Source: Microcaldota archaeon | Lineage (GTDB): Archaea; Micrarchaeota; Micrarchaeia; Anstonellales; Anstonellaceae | Direction of reading: 5' to 3' | NCBI GenBank assembly: GCA_023248455.1 | Contig: JAHFEN010000032.1 | Location: 1 to 7,290, forward strand | DNA length: 7,290 bases | The notes under the pieces: generated by a model | What the model saw: only the letters and a program-made list of their open reading frames with translations | Told to the model about the DNA's origin: nothing | Databases searched by the model: none | Translations under genes and position numbers: made by a program | Shown here: positions 1 to 6,700 of the stretch, one piece after another | Layout of the letters: each line of letters starts with the position of its first letter | How positions within the stretch are numbered: the stretch's first letter is position 1

Positions 1-170
1 CAATATTCTGAATGTCATGGTATTTATTCCTGCTGCTTTCCGCCTGTGATTGCCTTATGTCCTCCGATCTGGATAATTACAGGATCAAACGCCTTGTTCT
101 TCCATACGTATTGATTTTATCTGCCTTTGTAACGAAAATCAGCGGGCAACCCATCTTTCTTTATCTGCAC

Positions 171-763
171 TCATTCCGGGAGTGTTTTTGGCTTGCCTCC
201 GGAGTACTCGTAGCTCACCAAGTCATAGAGCTCCTTCCTCTCCCTGGCTTTCTTTTGCTCGTTTTTCACTGGATAGCCGACAGCGAGCACAAGAGGGCAA
301 ATGTCGCCTTTTTCGAGTTTGAGCACCCTGAAAGCTTCCGACTCTTTAACGCAGAGTATGCAGGATGCGCAGCCTAGGTTTTCGGCTTCCAGTGCCATCA
401 GGAGCACTGGCATGGAAAGCGGCATATAGTCTTCGAATATTCCGGGCATGTCTGTCCTGAGAAACCGATTTCGCCTTGCCAAAAATGTTTCTTAAGAACG
501 GCTGCGATAAGTGCAGGAGGCCGGGACAGGTGTTCCTTTGGTTCGTATATGCCATACCTTGCGGTCTTGAGGAGCCGGTTGATGTGCTCTCTTTCCCTAA
601 CTACCACGAATTCCAAGGGCTGGAGGTTCCTGAACTAGGGAGCCCACCTTCCTGTTTCGAGTATCTGCAGAAGGTCATATTCGCCCACCCCTTTCTTTGC
701 ATATTCATAGGTAGTCTTCCTTTTCATGGCAAGTGCCAAAAATCTGAAGCTTTCCTTTTCCAT
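171..763 (-). pseudogene. Nitroreductase-family protein, broken by a TAG and a frameshift
   Basis: Read from the ATG at 763, the minus strand encodes a nitroreductase-like flavoprotein (family role: FMN-dependent NAD(P)H oxidoreductase, substrate unknown). The N-terminal part runs to GRWAP, then an in-frame TAG (637-635), then FRNLQPLEFVVVRERE. The family usually has APS..N.QP here, so TAG replaces a residue that is normally Ser. The frame later shifts by one base near the A-run at 481-485 (a T-run on the coding strand). The continuation LARRNRFLRTDMPGIFEDYM leads to the C-terminal half with ALEAENLGCASC, which matches the family's conserved 'LaAealGlgsc' segment. The span is 593 nt; one added base gives 198 codons including TGA, a normal family length. 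An in-frame TGA lies nine codons upstream with no other start between, so 763 is the start. It follows nth by 72 nt on the same strand and may be co-transcribed. Two lesions favour a pseudogene; sequencing error or TAG recoding plus one frameshift are the alternatives. Confidence 0.75.
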
Positions 764-835
764 GTTCCACTTCGGGTTCCTTGATTTTCAATATTGTTGG
801 TCGGATAAGGGCGCAATAATTCGGCAGGCGCGCAT

Positions 836-1501
836 TTATCTCCGTCTGGCTTTTTTCAGCCCCCTCTTCGGGCACAATTTGTCCAGCGGGCATCTGCTGC
901 ACATGGGCCTTCTTGCAATGCAGATCGCCCTGCCGTGGTGCACAAAAAGGTTCGAAATATTCAGCCAATCCCTGTGTGGAACCAGCTGCATGAGGTCCCT
1001 CTCAATCTTGTTCGGGTCATGGTTGTTTGTGAATCCCATCAGCTTCGACAGGCGTATGGCATGCGTATCCACCGGAATTCCCTCAAGAATCCCGTATGAG
1101 TTTCCAAGCACAATGTTCGCCGTCTTTCTCGCAACCCCGGGAAGTTCAAGCATCCCCTCCATGGTTTCAGGCACCCTTCCCTTGTGCTGCTCGGCAATTA
1201 TTTTGCATGCCGCCTTGATGTTCTTCGCCTTGTTCCTGAAAAAGCCCGTGGATCGGGCCAAATGCTCAAGCTCGGAAATGTCTGCTTCTGCGAAATCTCT
1301 GGCAGTGCTGTAGCGGGCGAATAGCGCAGGGGTTACCATGTTCACCCGCTTGTCGGTGCACTGCGCAGAGAGCATCGTCGCCACAAGGAGCTGCAGCGGG
1401 CTGCGGTAGTCAAGCGAGCACTTTGCCCGCGGGTAGGTTTTCTTGAGAATTGCAAGTATTTTAAGCGCCCTGGCTTTTTTTTCCGCCTCATGCTCGGCCA
1501 T
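836..1501 (-). CDS. nth: Endonuclease III, base excision repair DNA glycosylase/AP lyase
   Basis: Bifunctional glycosylase that removes oxidised pyrimidines from DNA and cleaves the abasic strand by beta-elimination. The 221-residue protein has the whole family layout: an N-terminal helical region with LLVATMLSAQCTDKRVN (about residues 38-54, like LLSAQATD in E. coli Nth), a helix-hairpin-helix LPGVARKTANIVL (120-132) with the catalytic Lys at 126, the catalytic Asp in VDTHAIRLSKLMG (Asp145), and a C-terminal [4Fe-4S] cluster loop with Cys194, 201, 204 and 210 (C-x6-C-x2-C-x5-C). Length is normal (E. coli 211). The ATG at 1501 lacks any Shine-Dalgarno sequence but lies about 25 nt from the centre of a TATA box, so the mRNA is probably leaderless. 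The protein ends in a basic tail (KKARRR) before TAA. The broken nitroreductase follows on the same strand. Confidence 0.96.
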   Translation of the reverse strand: MAEHEAEKKARALKILAILKKTYPRAKCSLDYRSPLQLLVATMLSAQCTDKRVNMVTPALFARYSTARDFAEADISELEHLARSTGFFRNKAKNIKAACKIIAEQHKGRVPETMEGMLELPGVARKTANIVLGNSYGILEGIPVDTHAIRLSKLMGFTNNHDPNKIERDLMQLVPHRDWLNISNLFVHHGRAICIARRPMCSRCPLDKLCPKRGLKKARRR

Positions 1502-1520
1502 GGGTGGGTTTTTGCGTCAT

Positions 1521-1531
1521 GATTTATAAGT
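1521..1531. promoter_or_regulatory. Palindromic TATA box, probably shared by nth and tRNA-Arg
   Basis: The sequence gatttataagt contains the palindrome TTATAA (1524-1529). On the minus strand it reads acttataaatc, a good archaeal TATA element whose centre is about 25 nt from the nth ATG. On the plus strand its centre is about 28 nt upstream of the first base of the mature tRNA-Arg. Archaeal transcription normally starts about 25-27 nt from the TATA centre, so one element fits both divergent genes. No other convincing TATA box is visible between the two. The dual use is inferred from spacing. Confidence 0.65.
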
Positions 1532-1593
1532 ATCTGTCAATTGAATAACTCCAAGGGCCCGTGGCGCAGCCTGGATAGCGCGGCAGACTTCTA

Positions 1594-1678
1594 TGCCTAA
1601 GGGGGCTATTGGGATTCAAAAAATCCCCCTTGGGCCACAACCCCCAATGGAATCACAAACACGGTTGTTCCGGAAGCC
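1594..1678 (+). other. tRNA intron at position 37/38 with bulge-helix-bulge splice site
   Basis: Removing these 85 bases restores a seven-base anticodon loop. Exon bases CTTC (1588-1591) pair with intron bases GAAG (1673-1676) as the central 4-bp helix. It is flanked by a 3-nt bulge TAT (1592-1594) and a 3-nt bulge CCA (1677-1679). Cutting after the second base of each bulge, as the archaeal tRNA splicing endonuclease does, gives exactly 1593/1594 and 1678/1679. I do not see a good outer helix on the intron side, because an 11-bp hairpin (1595-1635) begins right after the 5' bulge. The motif is therefore of the relaxed kind. Confidence 0.82.
1595..1635 (+). repeat. Palindromic repeat H1 inside the tRNA intron
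   Basis: GCCTAAGGGGG (1595-1605) pairs with CCCCCTTGGGC (1625-1635): 11 bp with one G-U pair, around an 18-19 base loop. Both arms nearly match the hairpin after the polymerase gene at 7191-7213 read on the minus strand; the 3' arm is identical over 11 bases. That downstream copy has a three-base loop, so H1 looks like the same element with a longer loop. The loop holds an alternative stem, GGGATT (1611-1616) with AATCCC (1622-1627), which cannot form together with the outer one. Confidence 0.7.
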
Positions 1679-1748
1679 ATCTGAAGGTCGCGAGTTCAAA
1701 TCTCGCCGGGCCCGTCTTTTAATTATTGGGGGTTACGGAATCTCCCAA

Positions 1749-1773
1749 AACCTAGGGGCGCAGCCCCTGGGTT
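1749..1773 (+). repeat. Palindromic repeat H2
   Basis: AACCTAGGGGC pairs with GCCCCTGGGTT across the three-base loop GCA: 11 bp with one G-U pair at the same place as in H1. It shares the CCTA-(A)-GGGG...CCCC-(T)-TGGG plan with H1 and with the copy downstream of DP2. It lies just upstream of the duplicated tRNA 3' segment, at a position comparable to the intron of the intact tRNA. There is no T-run directly after it, so it does not look like a terminator. Confidence 0.65.
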
Positions 1774-1777
1774 CGGG

Positions 1778-1833
1778 TCTGAAGGTCGCGAGTTCAAATC
1801 CCGCAAGCCGGGCTTGCGGTCCCACCGGGCCAG
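1778..1833 (+). pseudogene. Damaged second copy of the tRNA-Arg 3' half
   Basis: Bases 1778-1800 are identical over 23 bases to 1680-1702 of the intact tRNA: anticodon stem 3' strand, variable loop, T-stem 5' strand and T loop. The match stops at 1800, where a 19-base perfect palindrome (1801-1819) begins. After it, TCCCACCGGGCCAG resembles the rest of the tRNA (TCGCCGGGCCCG), so the palindrome looks inserted into the T-stem 3' strand. No 5' half with a D arm precedes it, and the bases before 1778 do not supply the GAAG needed for a bulge-helix-bulge with exon 1. It is therefore a remnant and not a second functional tRNA. Confidence 0.78.
1801..1819 (+). repeat. Perfect 19-base palindrome H4 inserted in the tRNA remnant
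   Basis: CCGCAAGC (1801-1808) and GCTTGCGG (1812-1819) form a perfect 8-bp stem with a CGG loop. Its ends coincide with the break in similarity between the intact tRNA 3' half and its downstream copy, as expected for insertion of a short palindromic unit. No flanking target-site duplication is evident. Its sequence differs from H1, H2 and the DP2-downstream hairpin, although the design (GC-rich arms, three-base loop) is the same. Confidence 0.65.
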
Positions 1834-1836
1834 CTC

Positions 1837-1854
1837 ATTTTTTTCAGCGTTTTT
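1837..1854 (+). terminator. T-rich tract, possible archaeal terminator
   Basis: A run of seven T (1838-1844) is followed after five bases by a run of five T (1850-1854). Archaeal RNA polymerase commonly terminates at T-tracts without needing a hairpin. This tract would end any transcript that reads past the tRNA-Arg trailer, and it lies just before the promoter of the next cluster. The call rests only on base composition and position. Confidence 0.4.
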
Positions 1855-1859
1855 GCTTG

Positions 1860-1870
1860 CTTATTTAAAC
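1860..1870 (+). promoter_or_regulatory. TATA box for the UPF0147-polB-polC cluster
   Basis: CTTATTTAAAC is an A/T-rich archaeal TATA-like element. From its centre the predicted transcription start is about 1890, leaving a leader of about 36 nt before the UPF0147 ATG. It is the only convincing promoter I see upstream of the three same-strand genes, so they are probably transcribed together. An internal promoter cannot be excluded. Confidence 0.6.
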
Positions 1871-1926
1871 CTTCACAATGAAATCAGTCAGCTTTTAGAT
1901 GGAAACAATAGCACAAGCGTGGGAGC

Positions 1927-2178
1927 ATGGAGCAAAAAGTAGCAGAAGTCATAGAGCTTATCGACAATGTGGGAGGAGACACCTCTGTCCCGAAAAACAT
2001 TCGCCGTGCGCTTTCCGAGGCAAAGGAGCGCCTCAAGGGCACGGAGGAGCTGCCCACGCGCGTATCAGCAGCAGTGTATGCTATTGAAGCAGTAAGCGAG
2101 GACATCAACATGCCAATGCACGCGCGCACGCAGATATGGGCAATAATGTCAGCGCTCGAATCCATAAAGACTGGATGA
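1927..2178 (+). CDS. UPF0147 family protein, small conserved archaeal protein
   Basis: An 83-residue, soluble, mostly helical protein of the archaeal UPF0147 family, whose function is unknown. The family hallmarks are clear: an N-terminal helix EQKVAEVIELIDNVGGD, the central motif TSVPKNIRRALSEAKERL (about residues 20-37), a second helix RVSAAVYAIEAVSED, then the C-terminal motif NMPMHARTQIWAIMSALE (about 61-78). No signal peptide, membrane segment or metal site is seen. The ATG at 1927 is the first start after an in-frame TAG at 1909-1911. GGGAG at 1921-1925 resembles a Shine-Dalgarno sequence but sits very close to the ATG. It leads the PolD genes on the same strand, 84 nt before DP1, so co-transcription is likely. 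A replication role is only suggested by this neighbourhood. Confidence 0.92.
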   Translation: MEQKVAEVIELIDNVGGDTSVPKNIRRALSEAKERLKGTEELPTRVSAAVYAIEAVSEDINMPMHARTQIWAIMSALESIKTG

Positions 2179-2262
2179 AATGCGCCGGCCTTGTGGTGCA
2201 AGGCTGGCAGAAATCGGTTCCGCCATACGCCGAATGAGGCTCGGGATGCGGAAGTGGTCAGT

Positions 2263-3711
2263 GTGAAGGCAGACCTGAAGGAAATCCACGCGAAACACAT
2301 CCGGCTTACTCCGGAGGCTTACGAATTCCTGGAGAAGAACGAAATCTCCGGGGAAGTCTACCAGAAGATAATCTTATCCGATTCTTTGTTTGTCACAAAG
2401 GAGATGATAGACGGCCTTCTCTCCAGCCAGGAAAAAATTCCCACGAAGCCTGTGTCAGTGGCGCGCTCGCCGGATTTCAAGCCATACGCAAAGGAATACT
2501 CCGCCAATTTCAGGCTCATCGACCGCTCGGACATAACTGGCAAGTCCAACTGCACCGGCAAGATAGAGGATTTTGTGGCGCACTTCCGCAACCGGTTCGA
2601 GCGCGTTTCCAAAATCCTGCGGATGAGGATGGCCGAGAATACAATAGTCACCACCAAGCAGCTGAAAGGAAGCCAGGGCGGGAAAGTGCGCCTCATCGCT
2701 ATGGTTACTGAAAAGCGCCCCACCAAGAAAGGGAACATCCTCCTTAATGTCGAGGATGAGGAGGGTTGCGCCAAGGTGGTCATACCAAAGGACACAGACG
2801 CCTACAAGCTCGCGTCCCATATACTTCTTGACGACATAGTGGCCTTCGATGGCAAGAATGCCGACGAGCTTTTTATTTCCGACGCCCTAACCTGGCCGGA
2901 AATCCCATTTGCGCGCGTTCAGAAAAAAACCGAGCGCGACATTGGCATAGCATACGTCTCCGACCTGCATTTCGGCAGCAAGAAATTCCTCGAGAAGGAG
3001 TTTGCGCATTTCATAAACTGGCTGAACGGTTCTGAGGGGAAACGGGAGCTGGCAGGGAAGGTCAAGTACATCATAGTGTGCGGCGACCTGGTGGACGGCA
3101 TCGGGATCTATCCCGAGCAGGAAAAGGAGCTTGTTGTCAAGGACATTTACAAGCAATATGAAATGTTCGATGCGGCAATGGAAAAAATCCCTGACTACAT
3201 CACGGTCATAGCCGCGCCTGGCAACCACGACGCAGTAAGGCGCGCAGAACCGCAGCCCGCCATCCCCCGGGAACTCATCAGGTCGGATGTGGAGCTGGTG
3301 GGCAGCCCCTGCAATGTGGAAATAGAGGGGCTCAAGCACCTTCTCTACCATGGGACTTCACTCGACTCCATAATCGCTGGAATGGGCGGGCTCTCTTACG
3401 AAAAGCCCGAGGAGGCCATGCTTGAGATTTTGCGGAGGCGGCACCTCTCCCCGATTTATGGCGATAACCTGATTGTCCCGGAGGAGCGCGACTACCTCGT
3501 GATAGAGGAGGAGCCGGACGTAATGCACATGGGGCACGTGCACAAGAACGGCTACATGACCTACCGCGGCACGCTGCTTCTGAACAGCGGCACCTTCCAG
3601 GACAGGACAGACTACCAGGTTCGCGTTGGCCACCACCCCACTCCTGGAATAGTGCCGGTCCTCGAGACAAAAAGCGGGAAACTTAACCACATTAGCTTCA
3701 TGGGCGAGTAG
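2263..3711 (+). CDS. polB: DNA polymerase D small subunit DP1 (3'-5' exonuclease)
   Basis: Proofreading subunit of the archaeal replicative polymerase PolD, working as a heterodimer with DP2. From GTG 2263 it has 482 residues. A short N-terminal helical region (LTPEAYEFLEKN) is followed by an OB-fold at about 126-216 (TTKQLKGSQGGKVRLIAMV...). A calcineurin-like (Mre11-type) phosphoesterase domain follows from about 230. Its metal-binding motifs are all present: SDLHFGS (Asp234, His236), GDLVDG (Asp275), GNHD (Asn321-Asp323), YHG (His363) and MGHVH (His425, His427). The nuclease should therefore be active. Family members such as that of Pyrococcus are about 600 residues, so the N-terminal part is short here. 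I chose GTG 2263 because GGAAGTGGT (2250-2258) resembles a Shine-Dalgarno sequence at good spacing; GTG 2254 and TTG 2191 are possible alternatives with less support. It ends in TAG, with an in-frame TGA two codons later, 67 nt before DP2. Confidence 0.95.
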   Translation: MKADLKEIHAKHIRLTPEAYEFLEKNEISGEVYQKIILSDSLFVTKEMIDGLLSSQEKIPTKPVSVARSPDFKPYAKEYSANFRLIDRSDITGKSNCTGKIEDFVAHFRNRFERVSKILRMRMAENTIVTTKQLKGSQGGKVRLIAMVTEKRPTKKGNILLNVEDEEGCAKVVIPKDTDAYKLASHILLDDIVAFDGKNADELFISDALTWPEIPFARVQKKTERDIGIAYVSDLHFGSKKFLEKEFAHFINWLNGSEGKRELAGKVKYIIVCGDLVDGIGIYPEQEKELVVKDIYKQYEMFDAAMEKIPDYITVIAAPGNHDAVRRAEPQPAIPRELIRSDVELVGSPCNVEIEGLKHLLYHGTSLDSIIAGMGGLSYEKPEEAMLEILRRRHLSPIYGDNLIVPEERDYLVIEEEPDVMHMGHVHKNGYMTYRGTLLLNSGTFQDRTDYQVRVGHHPTPGIVPVLETKSGKLNHISFMGE

Positions 3712-3764
3712 GGAGGGTGAATTTTTCAGAGGTACCATTTGGCAAAATGGAGATGGGGATGGAT

Positions 3765-3770
3765 AGGTGG
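3765..3770 (+). promoter_or_regulatory. Ribosome binding site deciding the DP2 start
   Basis: AGGTGG resembles the archaeal Shine-Dalgarno core GGAGGTGA and lies eight bases before GTG 3779. This supports GTG 3779 over the in-frame GTG at 3767, which overlaps the site itself and has no comparable purine-rich match in front. The choice changes the protein by only four residues. Confidence 0.45.
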
Positions 3771-3778
3771 ACGGATTG

Positions 3779-6700
3779 GTGAAAAAAGAGGGTATTGGCA
3801 AGGAGATGCAGGATTATATTTCATCGCTAAAGTCAGGGCTGGACCGGGCTTACTCGATAGCTGAAAGCGCTCGCGAGAGGAAGTTCGACCCCTCGCTTTA
3901 CGTTGAAATAAAGCCGGCAGCGGACGTGGCCGCGCGCGTGGAGGGGATAGTTGGCCCGCCGGGCATACAGGGCATAATCCGGGAGCTTGAGGAGCAGGGC
4001 CACAGCCGTGAAACCATTGCGCACATGGTGGTGAAAAAAATCGCTGCAGGCGAAGTGATACAGGGCGACAAGCGCCAGCTCGTAGAACAGGCGGTGCGCA
4101 CAGGTGTTGGCATACTCACCGAAGGGGTGCTAGTCGCCCCGACAGAGGGGATTAGCAAGTTCGAGCTCCGGAAAAACCCTGACGGAAGCGATTATCTCGC
4201 AATCTTTTTTGCAGGCCCCATCCGCTCCGCAGGAGGCACGGTCGCAGCGCTCGCCGTAGTGCTTGCAGACGTTGCCAGAAGGCAGCTCGGTGTGGGCGAC
4301 TTCCGCCCAACTGACACTCTCGTCGAGCGCTATGTGGAGGAAATCGGCGTTTACGGCACCCGCTCGGCGCATTTGCAGTACAAGCCGCCCGACGATGACA
4401 TACGCCACATAGTGCGTAGCTGCCCTGTGTGCATCGACGGCGACCCAACGGAAGACGACGAAGTGCAGGTGCACAGGGATACGATCGGCATTCCAACAAA
4501 CCGTGTCCGCAGCGGTATAGCGCTGGTGATTTGCGAGGGCATTGCGCAAAAGGCCGCCAAGGTGAACAAGTACGTGAAAAAAATCAAGCTCGACTGGGCC
4601 TGGCTTGAGGCCATAATAAAAGTGGCAAGAAAGGAGGGCGGAGCCTTCCAGCCCAAGCCCGACTTCCGCTACCTTGACGAGTCGGTCGCAGGCAGGGCGA
4701 TATTCGCCTACCCGTCCTCAAAGGGCGGCTGGCGGCTGCGATACGGCAGGACGCGAGCGACAGGGATAATGGGGAAGGCAGTCCATCCTGCGAGCATGTA
4801 CCTCCTTGACTCGTTCCTGGCAATTGGGACACAGATGAAAATCGAGCGGCCAGGGAAAAGTTGCGTGGTAACCCCATGCGATTCCATACACGGGCCGGTT
4901 GTGAAGCTGAAGGATGGTTCTGTGGTGCAGGTATCAACTGCGGATGAGGCGCAAAAGCTGGTCCCGGATGTGGAAAAAATCCTGTTCCTGGGCGACATAC
5001 TCATTACAGTGGGCGATTTTGCAAAATCCAACCATCCGCTTCTCCCTGGCGCCTGGTGCGAGGAGAGATTCGACCTTGAGGCAAAGATGGCAGGCATTCA
5101 AAACGTGAAGCACGACCTCTCTGCGGGCGAAGCGGTGGCGCTTAGCAGGAAAAGCGGTGTGCCTCTCCATCCGCGCTACACTTACTTCTGGCACGACATC
5201 AGCCACGAACAGCTGCGCGAACTTGCCATCTGGCTAAAGACAGGCAAGCCGAATTACGGCGTTCTCAAGCTTGACGATTTCGAGCTCGAGTCCGCGCCTG
5301 CAAAGCACGTGCTCGAGGAGCTCTGCATTCCGCACAGTGTGGTAAAGGGGAAAGTCAGGCTGCAGGGGGAGCATGCCTACGCGCTTCTCAAGACGCTTGG
5401 AATAATGGTGGACATGAAGATAACTGGGGAGAAATTTGAAACGCTTTTCAACGAGAAAAAACCCATACTTGAGCTCCTGACCGCAATTTCCGGAATGAAA
5501 ATAATGCCCAAGGCCCCAACTTACATAGGCTCGCGCATGGGCAGGCCGGAGAAGGCGCGTGAGCGCAGGATGAAAAAGAGCGTCAACGTGCTTTTCCCTG
5601 TCGGCGTTTCGGTTGACAAGAATGCCAGCATAACCAAGGTGTACAGCCGAATGAAGGCCCGGAGCGAGCGGGAGGGAAGGGGAATCGACGTTGAAATCGC
5701 GCGGTTGCGCTGCCGGGCCTGCGGGAACATAACCATGTCCTCGGGCTGCATATGCGGGGGCTTTGCAACACTTGAGCGGGTGTGTGGAAGATGCGGCAAG
5801 CCAGCAAAATATGCGGAATGCCCGAACTGCAGCATGCCAACAAACCTATGGGAAAAGCGGCCGGTCGACATCATAAAAATGGTGGAGCGCGCCTCTGAGC
5901 GCTGCGGCATAAAGCTCGAAGAAATAGCGGACGTGAAAGGGGTGGAAGGACTTTTCTCCGAATCCAAAATACCCGAAGCCATAGAAAAGGGCATCTTGCG
6001 CGCCAAGCACAAGGTATTCGTGTTCCGCGACGGCACCTGCCGCTTTGACTCAACCGACATCCCGCTCACCGAGTTCACTCCTGCCGAGCTTGGCGTTACT
6101 GTTGAGGAGATGAAAGAGCTCGGTTACACGTCGGACATGCATGGCAAGCCCCTGACAGGCGCAGGCCAGATTCTCCCTCTCAAGCCCCAGGACATAATAC
6201 TCTCCCGCCACGGCTCCAAGTACCTTCTTGCTGTTGCTGGATTTATCGACGATCTACTGGTGAAGCTATACAGCCTTCCGCCATTCTACAGCCTAAAAAG
6301 CGAGCAGGATTTGGTCGGCCAGCTTGTGATAGGCCTCTCCCCCCACACGTCAGCAGGAGTGCTTGCCCGTGTCATAGGATTCACCGAAGCGCACGTCGGC
6401 TTTGCGCACCCCTACTTCCACTGCGCGAAAAGGAGGAACACCGACGGCGACGAGGACACGGTGATGCTCCTCATGGACGGACTTCTGAACTTTTCCCGTT
6501 CATTCCTGCCGGTTTCGCGCGGCGGAACAATGGACGCCCCGCTCGTGCTATCCACCGAAATCCCGCCCGAGGAAGTGGACGACGAAGTGCACGCTATGGA
6601 GTGCTGCTCCTCCTACCCCTTGGAGTTTTACGAGGCTGCAGACAGCCATGCCTCCACATCGGAAATAGAAATAGAAACGGTAAAGAAGCGGCTTGGCAAG

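Larger units (their letters stand above)
1555..1714 (+). tRNA. tRNA-Arg(TCT), two exons with an 85-nt intron
   Basis: Exon 1 is 1555-1593 and exon 2 is 1679-1714, giving a 75-nt mature tRNA. The acceptor stem is GGGCCCG (1555-1561) with CGGGCCC (1707-1713), and the discriminator base is G1714. The D stem is GCGC/GCGC (1564-1567, 1578-1581). The anticodon stem GCAGA/TCTGA has four good pairs and a G27-A43 mismatch. The loop after splicing is CTTCTAA with anticodon TCT (1590-1592), which reads AGA (Arg). The variable loop is AGGTC. The T arm is GCGAG-TTCAAAT-CTCGC. CCA is not encoded. The trailer TCTTTT (1715-1720) could terminate transcription. The predicted start is about 1552, from the TATA element at 1521-1531. 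Confidence 0.9.

Noticed and set aside
12..377. Plus-strand open frame of 121 codons with a hydrophobic start
   Set aside because: Most of it lies antisense to the nitroreductase coding strand, it matches no family I recognise, and it lacks a convincing ribosome site. The first 170 bases show no supportable gene on either strand.
726..1313. Plus-strand open frame of 195 codons
   Set aside because: It is the antisense shadow of nth, whose protein has every family motif intact.
1595..1819. CRISPR-like array from the closely spaced hairpins
   Set aside because: The hairpins differ in sequence, size and spacing, and there are no regular repeats and spacers.
1715..1833. A second functional tRNA, or a split tRNA whose 3' half is joined to exon 1 in trans
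   Set aside because: There is no D arm or 5' half, the T stem is interrupted, and the bases before 1778 do not form the CTTC/GAAG helix needed for splicing with exon 1.
1593..1868. Plus-strand open frame running across the tRNA intron, exon 2 and the remnant
   Set aside because: It covers a structured tRNA gene and palindromes; the peptide reflects those repeats and has no family resemblance.
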